Source: Medicago truncatula
Lineage: Eukaryota; Streptophyta; Magnoliopsida; Fabales; Fabaceae
Direction: 5' to 3'
NCBI RefSeq assembly: GCF_003473485.1
Contig: NC_053042.1
Span: forward strand, 51,795,762 to 51,859,761
Length of the DNA: 64,000 nt
The stretch's first letter is position 1, and each line of letters begins with the position of its first letter. The notes below the pieces were generated by a model. That model was not told where the DNA came from. It made no database searches and saw only the letters and a list, made by a program, of their open reading frames with translations. This document shows positions 36,301-48,211 of the stretch, piece by piece. The translations under genes were made by a program, and so were the position numbers.

Positions 36301-39293
36301 TTGAATAGTTTCTTCTGTTCCATTTCATTTTTAAATCACTATACTTCTATTTTTACAAATAGATCTCTAGTAGTTGATGGCCGTTAAAATGTATAACTTC
36401 ATAATAAGTTGGGGCCTAATTGAAATTTGAGGTGGTGTTTGTAAGAGCTTATTTGGACTTGTATTCTGATATAAGCCCTTTTGCTGCAATTGTTTGGAAG
36501 AGCTTATTATTTGGACTCGTAAGCTTCCCAAGATAACCTATAAAAACAATATATGCAGAGGATATGTTAACTCTATCCTGATTGACTCTTCGACTGTGAA
36601 ACAGCCTATGCATAAATACTCATGAACACTTGTTGAATAACTACTAAATTAAATTGTTTACTCGAAAACCGCCTCTAGTTATACTGCAAGAACATTTTTG
36701 AACATGTAGGAATCCTGTTGAAAATTTCTAAATTATCGAGATCTTGTTATAATTTCAGTAAAAATATAGGAACCTATAGAGTAATTTAACCTTTTTTTAA
36801 TAATGTGTGTTCATAGTTTTATTCAACTAGTTTCTTTTGGGTTTACAGCTAGTGGACCTGGAAGGTGCAAGATAAACAATGGAGGTTGTTGGCATGAAGC
36901 TCGGAATGGACATGCATTTTCTGCTTGTTCGGTTAGTTACCAAGTTTCTTGGCACTGCACCAACTGAATCTTAAGTATTTGAAATTTTTTTGGTCTATTA
37001 ATCCATAATTGGAACTGAATCCTGACATAAATTTTCATACCCTCATGAACAGGATAATGGAGCGGTTAAATGCGAGTGTCCTGCAGGGTTTAAAGGTGAC
37101 GGTGTTAAAAATTGTGCAGGTGAGATATTTAGATGTTTTTTTATTGGTTTACATATTTATTTATTTATTTGCTTTTGCTGGAGTGAACCTTGAAGTATTA
37201 TGGTTATCCAGAGCATTAAGTACATACACCCAAAATAGAATCTTGGGTCTTGTTTTTAATATTTTTTTTGGAAACAAATTTTGTTTTTAATATTGTTGTC
37301 ATGTAAGTGGAAATTCTCATTATTTTACAAATACGTGTAAAATATTAGTAGAATCCATGGTTTATTGACTTCTTTTTTATAGCAAAATTCATTAATGGGA
37401 GTACATGGGGTACTTGATCCCATTACAACAAGAGGAGAAATTGATGCATACGTTGGTTACTTTGGTTTCGGTTCTAGTTACAAACCAAGCCCATAATAAT
37501 GTTTTGATGCCATCAAATACAACATATACATCTCCAACAGTACCTTTATTGACTTGATTCAACTTGGATTAGTTTTTAGCTTGTGGAAGCTTTTCAATTT
37601 GACAAGGTTTTGGCGTATTAAAAAACCCCAAGTTCATAATTTATGGAGAAGATATATGAGAGCTTCTAAGTCAGAGGTGCAGAGGCTGATTTCAAGTTAT
37701 GCATGTTGTGTTTAGAAAATTCAAAGTCATTGACAAGTTTATTTCAATTTTTCTTTGAAGACCCAAATGAAAGCAACTTTTCTTTTTTTATTTCCACTCA
37801 GTCTGATGTTTGAGATTAAAATCCCGTTTTAAGTTTTAACACAAACCAGCTGAAGCCTGGTTTGCGAGACATGCTATTATTGTTTTTATATAACGACTAT
37901 GTTACATTCTCTTTAAATATGTGCTATTATATAAGTAAAAAAGAAGTGATGTTGGGTGGTCTACAATATAAGTAAATAATAACTAATTTACCATATTTAA
38001 TGCTATCATTCCCAAAATACCCTTCCCATCAGTTCAAATTTCATTCTCATGGGAATGTAATTTGTTTTTTGGTTACGCCAAGAAAATTAAATGAGATAAA
38101 ACTACCATTGATGATTCTTAATCAGTGTGTAATTAGTTATTTTTGCTTATTTTTGAGTTCGGAGGGAGTATCGTTTTAAGTTAAAATCCTAATGTACAGC
38201 ATTTTCAATGGGAATGTAATTTATTTTTTTATTACATCAAGAAAATTAAATGAGATAAACTACTATTGACCATTCTTAATCAGTGCGTAATCAGTTATTT
38301 TTGCTTATATTTGAGTCCGGAGGGATTATCAAGACATAAAGAGTAATGGAAATTACTTAGAACACCTTATAATAAAAAGACTTAAAATAGAAAGACATAT
38401 TGCTGTCTCAGTAAGTAAAATGTTGGCTTCTAGGTAAGTTATTCTTGGATAGGTGGTGATATTTTAACTACATCTCGCTCATTAGTTTACTAATCATAAT
38501 ATTCCCTCTGCTCAAATTTGTGACACTGATGATCCCTAGAAAGTTTCATCATAAGAAGAACAAATGAATATCTGACATTGAACTCCTTTGTGCTTATTCC
38601 TCACAGACATTGATGAATGCAAGGAGAAGAAAGCTTGTCAGTGCCCTGAATGTAGCTGCAAGAATACCTGGGGAAGCTATAACTGCAGTTGCAGTGGGGA
38701 TCTTCTGTATATCAGGGACCATGATGCATGCATAAGTGAGTTACACACTTGTCATTTTTTTCATACTCAAACATTTGAATAAGCTTTTTTTATATTTCCT
38801 TTTTGGTATTCTGCAGGTAAAACTGCCAGTCAGGAAGGAGGAAAGTCTGCTTGGGCTGCATTTTGGGTCATTGTAGTCGGCTTAGTTCTGGCCGCTTCAG
38901 GGGCATACCTTGTCTACAAATATAGAATTAGGGTAAGTTTGGTTGCATTCTCCCTGTTTGGTGATGTTATATGACGCCTTTTTTTTCTTTTTTCTTTCCT
39001 TTCTATGTTTATACAAGATTTATGACATTCTATGAAATCCATTAATTTCGATACCAGCTTTTTTGTTTAAAAATCAAATTCAGAAACATGAAAGTGTATT
39101 CGACAAATTCTGTGGAGAAGCAAGAGTCTTTCTTAAATCACTTCATAGTATTTGATTGGCTAAAATTAACTGTATTTTTCTTGTATTTTTGCAGTCATAC
39201 ATGGATTCTGAAATAAGGGCCATCATGGCTCAGTATATGCCCTTGGACAGCCAATCAGAAGTTGTAAATCATGTCAACGATGAAAGAGCATGA
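33354..39293 (+). CDS. Vacuolar sorting receptor (BP-80 family), complete
   Basis: Type I membrane receptor that binds vacuolar-sorting signals of soluble cargo and cycles between the secretory/trans-Golgi system and prevacuolar compartment. Twelve exons: 33354-33663, 34381-35073, 35156-35244, 35345-35414, 35497-35580, 35681-35757, 35852-35933, 36849-36931, 37053-37119, 38607-38735, 38817-38932, 39195-39293; total 632 aa, normal for the family. A signal peptide ([16 protein letters not shown]) precedes a PA domain ([18 protein letters not shown]). The Cys-rich central part follows, then three EGF-like repeats (about 416-468, 469-518 and a calcium-binding DIDEC repeat 519-561). A membrane span lies at about 574-596, and the cytosolic tail carries the Tyr sorting motif YMPL (614-617). 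Intron 2 must use a GC donor (CTTG then GCAAGT): the only nearby GT would create a stop at the junction. Intron 9 (1,487 bp) and intron 7 carry repeats. Confidence 0.97.
33967..34168. mobile_element. MITE in VSR intron 1
   Basis: The left end gggcctgtttggattga pairs with the right end tctatccaaacagggtc. Interior has cttaagt, ataagc and gcttat motifs. A fragment with the same right end (gcttaattaagttgtttatc) occurs near 47211 in a bHLH intron. Confidence 0.7.
36258..36804. mobile_element. MITE/foldback in VSR intron 7, probably nested
   Basis: The ends aaggttaaattactttttag and taggaacctatagagtaatttaacctt are inverted repeats. A second motif set (gtaagagcttatttggact, repeated as ggaagagcttattatttgg) inside suggests a second element inserted into the first. 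Confidence 0.6.
38049..38331. repeat. Tandem duplication in VSR intron 9, 159-bp period
   Basis: Block atgggaatgtaattt to gagttcggagggagtatc (38049-38173) recurs at 38208-38331 with moderate divergence. The cggagggagta phrase is a Stowaway-type terminus, so the unit probably derives from a MITE end. Confidence 0.75.
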
Positions 39294-39699
39294 AAGTGAA
39301 AACATGTCAGCCTGTTGGCAGAGTTGTGTGTTGAGAAATGAGACCTGGTTGTGGCATACCTTGTACCTTTTTCACTTTTCAGAATTCTGAGCATTGAATT
39401 TAATTAATAGACTGTATCATATGAACAATAAAAGGCTGAGAATTAGATAGATGTCATGTATTATTCGGAATGTAGCAAGTTGTATACTTGAAAGGACTGA
39501 ATTTAGGACAGACTTTTAAGTTATTTCAGTAGATTTTTTAGGTTTTCTGATTTGTGACATCTTGTTCCACTCATGATTGTAACTTATTTTGCTTTTAGTA
39601 CAGGTTTATGTTTTAACACTGTTTTCCATTTATTGGTGTGTGCTTTTTTCTCTTTATTTTATTTTATTCTTGGTTGGCGTAGTCTGACAAATTTGTTCG

Positions 39700-40088
39700 A
39701 AAAAACATAGGAAACTTCCTATTGACACAAGTAATTTACATAATTGCCTCCAGTGATAGTTAATAACCGTTAGCCTAAGCGCCGGCAGTTAACATCCGCT
39801 GGGATCCAGCGGCAGTTAACTGTCGTTCACACCAGTTAAAAGAACCAAGTTTAGGAAATTTGTCATGTTTTACCTATAATTTCAAACGGCAATTCCGGAG
39901 AAAATCAAACTGAAACAACAACATCCAGCAATCACAAACATCAACTTTTCATAGGTTATCAATTATTCGATAACATCACACAAAATCGATAATGCGTTAA
40001 CGTTTCACAATTGTTTGAAATTCGTCAAACTTTTCACATTATGCAACGCATTACACATAATGTACATTAGTTACTAATAAATACGAAA

Positions 40089-40139
<51 letters not shown>

Positions 40140-40508
40140 AAGGTTAGTTACATATCATCCGAAAAATTGGTCATTACATTATATATCCCAAAAAATACGT
40201 CGGCGCGTATCGACCAAAAAGTGTCATATTTCATCTAACAAAATCAAATCATCTAAATGTTCCAGAACATTTTCAAATTCTTCGTTTTCTTTAACCGGAG
40301 TGTCATCAAACATAATTAGATTGTCTTCCACGTACAAAACCAACTTGTATAGAATGCCATTGTTTTCTATTAACTGGTGTGAACGGCAGTTAACTGCCGC
40401 TGGGTCCCAGCGGGTGTTAACTGCCGACGCTTAGGCTAACGGTTGTTAACTGCCGCTAGGAGCAATTATGTAAATTACTTGTGTCAATATGAAGTTTCTA
40501 TGTTTTCC
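39700..40508. mobile_element. Foldback/TIR element with about 140-bp arms
   Basis: The left arm (about 39700-39845) includes cataggaaacttcc, acacaagtaatttacataat and cggcagttaac blocks. The right arm (about 40372-40508) repeats these inverted, including ttaggctaacgg and ggcagttaactgccg. The middle holds an (AT)n tract and a minus-strand coding remnant at 40224-40379. No target-site duplication was identified. Confidence 0.78.
40224..40379 (-). pseudogene. Acidic coding remnant inside the foldback element
   Basis: Minus-strand open frame of about 51 codons running out of the right arm and ending at TGA (40224-40226). It reads ILYKLVLYVEDNLIMFDD, then ENEEFENVLEHLDDLILLDE. Regular codon-like composition and acidic pattern suggest the end of a former element protein or captured gene. 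No ATG-started complete frame; family not recognised. Confidence 0.4.
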
Positions 40509-41656
40509 GAAAACTATTCTTAGGGGTATTTTAGTTGTGGATGCGGCTTGAAAAGAGGATTAAAGTAGTAGGGAGATTAGATAACTACTAACATGGTGTG
40601 ACACAAACATATATGCCAGGGTTCTTTAACTATATGGTTGAGGGTTTGATATATGGTCGGTACTTATCGAAAGCCATATGTTGTAAGGGATCAATCCTGT
40701 AAATGCATCTCAGTCACCTTGATGAATTAGTCTTGACCGTGGGGTATCTTGGTTTACAAAGAAATCTCGTGAGGTTGGGATGCATTATGGAATTAGTGAT
40801 TCTATCTTTCATCATGTATACACATCCATGTTTAACAGCATTGTTTACATAGCTCTATTTTAGTATAGACTTAGGTGCATTTGATATGCTAAAATGTAGG
40901 TATCGGACAAAACAATACAAGACAAAATATATTGGTGCAAGATAGAACATCAAATGATAAACATTTAAGGTATTGAACAACTTTTTGTCTTGTACAATGA
41001 TTGGTGGACAAAAATTTATTTTGGTATTTTTGTACTTGAGGCAAAGGCAAAAAGTTGTGATGTGTTTATTGATGGGCAATAATTTCAATTTTGTTTAGTC
41101 CCTTGCCCTCAAATTTGTCCGGTCCCAAGAACAATTTTAAAATTAAACACTATGCAACTGAAGTTGTCATCTCTTTTATTCTTTAGTAGATTAAACGCAC
41201 CTTTAGACAAGTTTTTACTGAAGTTGTCTTTTTTTTTTTTTTAGTAGATTAAATGCACCCTTAGGCTTAGGCAAGTATGACCAAGCTTGAAGAAATTCAC
41301 TTCAAAGTTAATCTTAAATTCACTTATGGTTGAATGCCAAACTCAATTCTGACCATAGCTTGGAAAGTACAAACTAAAGTTGGAATCTTTGATTGAAGTA
41401 TACAATAAGGTAGGATGCCAATGACTAGAAGCCAGTAAAACAGTGAAACCAAACTTCAATAGTCAGAAAACCATAAATAAGGAGTCAAGAAATCAACTCA
41501 AAATGATGTCTTATGGTTCAGAAATACAGAAAGCTTATACATTCTTAGGATTAAATGCAGCTACTAAAATAACAATGAATAGAATAGAAACATGCCAATA
41601 TGGCATGCAGCTTCAGCTCTAAACTGTTGCATCCTATTTTATTGTTTGCTATATAT
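40509..41656. other. Intergenic between VSR and bHLH 1
   Basis: No gene recognised. Two copies of a short phrase (gttgtcttttttttt/agtagattaaatgcaccc versus gttgtcatctcttttattc/agtagattaaacgcacc, 41161-41265) form a local direct repeat. Confidence 0.5.
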
Positions 41657-43307
41657 CTATGGTAGTTCGGTTGGGATAATGTTGAGGTTTAGTCCAATGT
41701 TCATTCCATTGTAAGCAATTGGAGCATACATCCAGTGATCATCAGAGCTCAGAAGCTGTTCATTTGAAATCAAAATATGAACAAACACGAATTAGTCTCA
41801 ATATATCAAAAATATATAATATGGATTTTTTTTTTTTTTTGCACTGAATTAAAATTTGGATTCATAGTAAGGCCTATAATTCATGATTGCTGATATCCAT
41901 CTATAATATGGATGTATTTACCTTAATTTGGACCTGTAAAAACTTCACATATTGCACAGCTTCCTCAAGCATGGTGCTGATATCCACCTATAATTCATGA
42001 GTAAGAAAACTATATATTTTTTGCATCTTAATCAATTATTTTAAAGTAGTTGAATTTTCATTGAGAAAGCTACCTTGGTTCCATTAGGGACCAGGCTTTG
42101 TAGGATTTTCAACCTTTCATTTATTCTTTCTCTTCTTTTCTGCATTTTGCAAAATGAAAATCTCTTGAGATCTAATCCTCTAATTGTTCAAAATCACAGT
42201 ACTTTGGACAAAAATTCAAGGACTTAAAATTAATAGCAATGGTATTTTTAGGAAATGCAATTAGCAGACATACTTTTGCATAGACTCCTTGTGGATCAGA
42301 TGCAGATCCTCCATTACATCTTGATTTTCCCTTTAACTTCAAATCTGGAGAATCATTCTGGTTCAAGATTGAAGATGTTCCTGCATTTAGCTTCTGTGAA
42401 GCATTGAAATCATCATCCTCTGAGCTCAAATTCTGCTCCTGAAGATCATGACTTTCATCCTCGTCAGCGTTGCTTTTGAACGCCGACTTTGGTTTCTTCC
42501 TAGATTTCACATTTCTCTTGTTCTTTTGTACCTATCGAATCATTAAATCAAAACTATCAAATCATGATGAGAGCCAGACAAAATTAAACACATTGAATCA
42601 ATTCTTCTAGAAAACCAAATGCTTGTCACAATATCACCAGGACTATAAAAAAGCAGGAAGTGACTTACTCCCTCCGGTCTTAAATGTAAACAAATAGAAA
42701 CATGTATTTGGTCTAAATTTAGACTAACACACGCACCTTTTTGCCTATACATAATACCGGAGGGAGTAATTTACAAAGAAAAACGTGATATGTGTTGTCC
42801 TACCTTCATTGAGCTCCTAGATCTTTTTCCTGATTTTTCCAGGTTGTTCTTGATAGCCTCTTTCGCGGATTCCGAAACATCTTGACCAAACTCTTCAGAA
42901 GTGTTTTCAGTTATCTGTTGGCTGTCATTACCTTGAACACTATAAGTGCTAATATTGGCATTCATGTAACCAATGTTGGCTACATGATCATTCAAACAGA
43001 TGTTACCACCATTTGTATTATGAAATATATTGCTAGTATCAGAAATGGAGCTACTTTGTAAAAAACTAAAAACATCAGTGTTACTATTATCAGCATTTTG
43101 AGGAAAATGTGAACTACTATTCATGCTCACTATTTTGGATTCATGTCCTGGCCATGATGTAGATGGAATTTCTAAATTGAAATTTCCATAATGGTGCTCA
43201 GAAACTTGGAAGTTATTAAGTAACTGGCCCATAAAATCAGCTTCCTCAGCTGTGTAAAATCCACTAAGAGAACTCCATTCTTCACAACTTTGCTCACCAG
43301 AATCCAT
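41657..43307 (-). CDS. RSL-class bHLH transcription factor, copy 1
   Basis: Nuclear bHLH protein of the root-hair-defective-six-like type; class members such as Arabidopsis RSL2/RSL4 drive root-hair elongation (family knowledge). Five exons: 43307-42804, 42531-42274, 42139-42074, 41987-41922 and 41755-41657 (TAG), 330 aa, all GT-AG. The N-terminus has the acidic [18 protein letters not shown] motif. Residues 169-190 are Lys/Arg-rich. The basic region and helix 1 span exons 2-3 ([20 protein letters not shown], 255-274). Loop and helix 2 are in exon 4 ([18 protein letters not shown]). The conserved tail [19 protein letters not shown] closes the protein. I start at MDSGEQ because the 53 upstream in-frame codons encode a TATA/leader region. 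Intron 1 contains a Stowaway MITE. Tandem neighbours lie at 46616 and 51475. Confidence 0.94.
42666..42768. mobile_element. Stowaway MITE in bHLH 1 intron 1
   Basis: Near-perfect terminal inverted repeats TACTCCCTCCGGT and ACCGGAGGGAGTA, with the TA target duplication at each end, total 103 bp. Interior aaatgtaaacaaatagaaac is short and non-coding. Confidence 0.9.
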
Positions 43308-43377
43308 TTTCTTTCCTTGGTATGGTTTGTATTCTTTGTTAATTATGTTTCTTGAAGAAGCTTCACTTGTCAATGCA

Positions 43378-43390
43378 CTGTATTTATAGC
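43378..43390 (-). promoter_or_regulatory. TATA box of bHLH 1
   Basis: Minus-strand CTATAAATAC about 75 bases upstream of the ATG at 43307. Confidence 0.5.
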
Positions 43391-43560
43391 TAACTAAAAA
43401 TACAAATAACATACCACTGCAAATTGACTTCATCCATATAAAAAAATATCGAATCATAATTGCCAATAATTAGCATCTGACTAAGTCCTATATACTATTT
43501 TAATAGGCACAAGTCTATGATGGGACAACTTACAAGTTATCCCATTCGTCTGATATTATT

Positions 43561-43925
43561 TAGGGGTGAGAATAGACTGCGCCGAGCCAAACAATGCTTA
43601 AATAGGCCGGACTTAGTTTAAAAAAATTAAAGTCCGAACCTGGACTATTATCCGTCAAAAGTGTTATTTAAATTATGACTTGACCTTTTTAAAAGTTTGA
43701 CTCGACCCAATAGTCTGTTTAACGGTCTATTGTATGTTAAGACTTTTAAAAGAACATTTGACTTACTTTTAAAACGACTAAGAGGCCAATAAAAATTGTC
43801 AAATATATAAGTTTTTTAAAAAGCTTGAGGCCAAACTTTATACTAAATGAGTTAGGCCGAAAAAATTTTAAGTATGTCAAACCATATACCTTCACCGGAT
43901 GGTCTGACCTATTCCCACCCGTATC
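43561..43925. mobile_element. hAT-like MITE upstream of bHLH 1
   Basis: The ends taggggtgagaatagac and gacctattcccacccgta are imperfect inverted repeats. Interior carries ggccgga/ggccaaa and tttaaaaag motifs. Element class is a guess from the termini. Confidence 0.5.
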
Positions 43926-44601
43926 TCTACATCTAGTTTATGCACACTTGGTTGAACTAAGGGAGTAAATAAGTTATTGAGTTAAATGTCAAGGGTTCGA
44001 ATCATGACGAGAGAAAAAATATTAACATAACGAAGATTATGCACACATCTTAAAATTATACACACTTGATTGAACATGTTAACATTTACCATTTAAAAAA
44101 AAATAAAAATTATGCACACATCTTAAGAAAGACATTGATTACCTAAATTTCAAGGTAATATAATCTGTTTTGACATAAATATCCATATTACAATAGGAGT
44201 TAGGTACAAGGATTAACTTACGTATTCGATATTATTGTTTTAAAAATTAGACCAAATATCGAACCGATGAGACCTTTGAATCAAAGTTCAATTGATCTAA
44301 ATAAATACAAAAATGAAAAGAAGGCTAAACGGGCCGTGGTTCAACCGAGTCGGTTTTCAGTTCAACTAGTTGAATTAGTTGGTTCAATCCGGTTTTAAAA
44401 CATGAGTGAATAAAAAAATATATTAATAGTCTCTCAATATTATAAGGTCACAAATGATTTGAGACAGAAATATTTCAAACATTAAGCAATAATTATAAGA
44501 AGTATTTGAGATCTGAAATTTTCTTCCACACGGATGAGAGAGATGTACAACTTTATCTGTCAATTGTGAGACAGACGTGGGATTTGCATTTAAAAAATGA
44601 G

Positions 44602-44641
<40 letters not shown>

Positions 44642-46074
44642 AATGTGTTGTTAGATAAAATGAATGAATATGACGTATGATATAGGACGGCTTAGTTGAG
44701 ATCGTGGTGAAGAGTCTGTCTGAGTTGAAATTCTAAAACAAAACTGTCTTGAATGGTTGAAACTAGACAACACAATCTGCTTACTGTGTTTTTGTCTGTT
44801 AAAAACCTACTACATTTCAGTTTTAGATTTTCACAAGCCCATTATATTTATACGTGGATGGATATGATACAAGTTCATCATTGGTCTAGTTTATTTGTGG
44901 TAATCGTGTTAATAATCTAGATATGCAGTACTTTTAGTAGGCTGGAAAAGTTAATTAATCATTTATGAAGATTAATTCTGACTTATAATCATATATTCTC
45001 TATATATTCTTTCTGACTCTAACTTGATTATTGATTAGTAATCTGTTTACGTGTGATTCAAGGAGAGATTATTCCTTCTGTAAGATCTCTCTTACACTAA
45101 ATATATGAAAATAATGTGGTACAAAAGATTTATTGTCCTCTAAAAAAAAGAATTTTTTGTAGTCGATTCTACGCCGAGTCCTCAAAGTTTCTATTTGATG
45201 TATATATATGTGTTTGAACATCCTCGTCTTATGAACTAGTTTTTGACAATTAGATCCAAACTCATTTAATAAGATTAAGATTGCAATGTCTTAACACAAA
45301 TTACATTGTTAAATTAGAGTTTAGATGATTCATCATTGAAAAGTTATCATGAGTTCAACCCTTGGAATGAAATCTCAGTTACATCCTCTCAAATTTTCTC
45401 AATTGCAACAAAAGACAGATTAACGTATTTTTTTTTAATGGAAAAATATATTATATATACAGGAGATTAGATCTCAAGTATTATATCAAAAGGAAAAATA
45501 AAAGCCCCAAAAAACAGGTTAACATATGATGTATATAAAGGGATATGTTATATCAGACTTGGCATATATGATATATTGGAGCTTCAAAGATCCTTAAGGT
45601 GACACAATGATCGTACCTGTAAATGTGAAAATTGTCTAAGCATTCACTCAATTTTTCTATGGGATTATTTTTTATGCACTAACCATAAATTTTGTTACGC
45701 GGCATCTAATCACATCACACCATAGTGTTGCTTTCTAAAATTAGTTCTTAAAATATCTCTAGAAATATATACATAACATAATTTGATATGACACTGTCAA
45801 TGCATACAAATTAAATTATTTTTCCATTTCTCACTTGAAATGTACAGTGTCATTATGGATTTCAATACACTCAAAACTAGTAACAAACTTTTTCACATGT
45901 GAAAAAAGGAGAAAATATATGATGGGATATTTTTGCTTCCGTCATATATATTGTGATCTTAATGAAAAATTTAATGTTAAAACATGAAAATTATTTTAAC
46001 AGATATATAATAATTTCAATCATTGGTTCATGAATAAATCATCATTATGCCTAATGTTAATTGCAAAAATTCGA
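43926..46074. other. Intergenic between bHLH 1 and bHLH 2
   Basis: No gene recognised. Contains a ccgggttcaac/gttcaactagttg repeat block at about 44330-44400 and an (AT)n tract at 44604-44639. Confidence 0.5.
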
Positions 46075-46211
46075 GTATCTTTTTCCGTCAAGTAGGTTTG
46101 TGGTTAGAAATTCATCTTTTAAGGTAAATAAGTGGGGTGTTCGGATTCAAACTCCAACTCCTACCTATATTATACAATGTCCCTACCAACTGAGATAAAT
46201 TAACACTGACG
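46075..46211 (-). mobile_element. tRNA-derived SINE, long form, 137 bp
   Basis: On the minus strand it has a box A-like TTATCTCAGTTGGT and box B-like GAGTTTGAATCC. The extra 3' segment CACCCCACTTATTTACCTT matches the 134-bp element at 11537. Exact 8-bp target-site duplication aaattcga at 46067-46074 and 46212-46219. Confidence 0.75.
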
Positions 46212-46615
46212 AAATTCGATTATTAATTTAAAAATAAAAATATAATGGTGAGTGTGTTTATGTAAAAAAAGTGTACTTAGTTTCATAATGTCATGTGCTT
46301 GAAGATTGTTGCTTTTTTTGTGTGACACAAATGTTCAACGATTTTATATTTTTTTACTCATTGCTCAAAAATATAAAGAGGTTTGTTTGATTAAGCTTTC
46401 AATCACAGACTAATTATTGTTGAAGTATGTGACTCTTGCTAATGATAAGCAAATATTTTTTTGACACCATCATTTTAGTATGTTCTAGAATTGACTTTAC
46501 AGCCACAAGAGCCTTGATTAGTTAGCAAGCCTCCAATACAAATAACAAAAAATATGAAATGTTACATCCTCTTTAATTGCTATGCTATCATCATCACATA
46601 TTCATCTTCCTTTAA

Positions 46616-48092
46616 TTAATTTGTTGGAGAAGAAAAGCTGAGGTCTAATCCAATGTTCATTCCATTGTAAGCAATTGGAGCATACATCCACATATCTTCA
46701 GAGCTTAAAAGCTGTTTCATATCCAAATAAATAAATAAACAATGAATTAATATTTATCTTTTGCATATAAGAAATTGAAAAATGGAAGTTTCTCAAATTG
46801 TTACCTTAATTTGAAGCTGCAAAAACTTCACATATTGGACAGCTTCCTCAAGCATAGTGCTAATATCTACCTACAATTCACAAACAATGAAAAATTGAAA
46901 ATTTGTACACCTTAACCAATTGTTAGTTCAATTTCCATTAATTGATTAAGAAATCTACCTTAGTTCCATTTGGGACAAGGGTTTGCAAGATTCTCAATCT
47001 TTCATTTATTCTTTCTCTTCTCTTCTGCACAACAAAAGAAAGTAAACCTTTCATGAGAGACATATTTAGCTAAAAGCAAAGACAAGAATATAGTACATTT
47101 TGTATTGACTTATTTGAACTTATTTACCGACATGTGACACTTTCGAGAGTTTAGGAAAACATATGACATGTTCACATTATGAAAACATATGCATTTATGC
47201 ATGCGATAAGTGCTTAATTAAGTTGTTTATCCAAACAAAATTTAATATGGTGACAACAATGGAATGTATTATAATTCATCATGATTCTATTGCAGAAATG
47301 TCATTCAAGAGGACTCACTCTTGCATAAATGCTCTGTGCATCAGTGGCAGGACTACTTGCGGCTCTTGATTTTCTGCCCAACTTAGGTGCCTCATGTTCT
47401 TTTGGGCTCAAACTTGAAGATATTATTCCTCCGATTGAGTCAACATGTGAAAAACGGTTGTTGGTGCCATTCCACATTAAGCCCTCTTCATTGTTGCTCA
47501 TAGAAGCAGATTTTGGACACTTTCTAACATTCCTCGTGTTTTCTGAAACCTACATAATAAAACCATGATCACAATCTAATCTCACACAAATAAACAACAT
47601 AAGTAAAAAACTAAAAATAGACATACATTTTAGCATAAGACACTAGTTAACAAGCATTAGCTTTTTAACTTGATATTATTGTTGTACCTCTAATGAGCTC
47701 CTAAATCTCTTTGCAGGGTTCTCCATGTTTGTGCTTCTATCTTCTTCTGAAGAAGGTTCTAAACATGACCCTTTATGATCAATAATGTCATTATTTATGT
47801 GTTTGCTTATGCTATCATCCAAATATTGAGGACTAAATTTGGCATCTTCCAAACAAAAAAACATGGACAGTGAATCAAAGTTTGTTGCCAAATCACATGA
47901 GTAGGTTCCACTACTTGTAGTGCTACTCCCTTGGGAGAAACACATAAAATCAGCATGAGGAAAGTAAGATGGCATGCCAAAACTTGTATTTTTATTACCA
48001 CTAAGGAACTGATTCATGAAGTCAGCTTCCTCAGCTGTGTACTGTCCACTAAGAGAATCCCATTCTTCAGAAATCAATTGAGCAGGTTCCAT
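46616..48092 (-). CDS. RSL-class bHLH transcription factor, copy 2
   Basis: Five exons: 48092-47688, 47549-47319, 47024-46959, 46870-46805 and 46711-46616 (TAA), 287 aa, all GT-AG. Shares the [19 protein letters not shown]-terminus with copy 1. The bHLH core is [20 protein letters not shown] (213-232) followed by [20 protein letters not shown], and the tail is [20 protein letters not shown]. The N-terminal half is shorter than in copy 1 and has its own insert ([17 protein letters not shown]-like region). A MITE fragment lies in intron 2 near 47150-47250. It is the intact parent-like copy of the pseudogene at 51475. Expected nuclear regulator of root-hair or related epidermal growth by class membership. 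Confidence 0.94.
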
Positions 48093-48196
48093 TTTTTTTT
48101 TTTTTTAATGACTTTTGATTTGAAACCTATGAAAAATGAGAGTACTCTTGTTTTTGTTTCAATATGTTTTAATGATATGAAAAAATAGTAGCATTA

Positions 48197-48211
48197 GTGG
48201 TATATTTATAC
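48197..48211 (-). promoter_or_regulatory. TATA box of bHLH 2
   Basis: Minus-strand GTATAAATATACC about 105-115 bases upstream of the ATG at 48092. Confidence 0.45.

Noticed and set aside
42543-42752. Frame in bHLH 1 intron 1
   Set aside because: It overlaps the Stowaway MITE and intron; not part of the spliced product.
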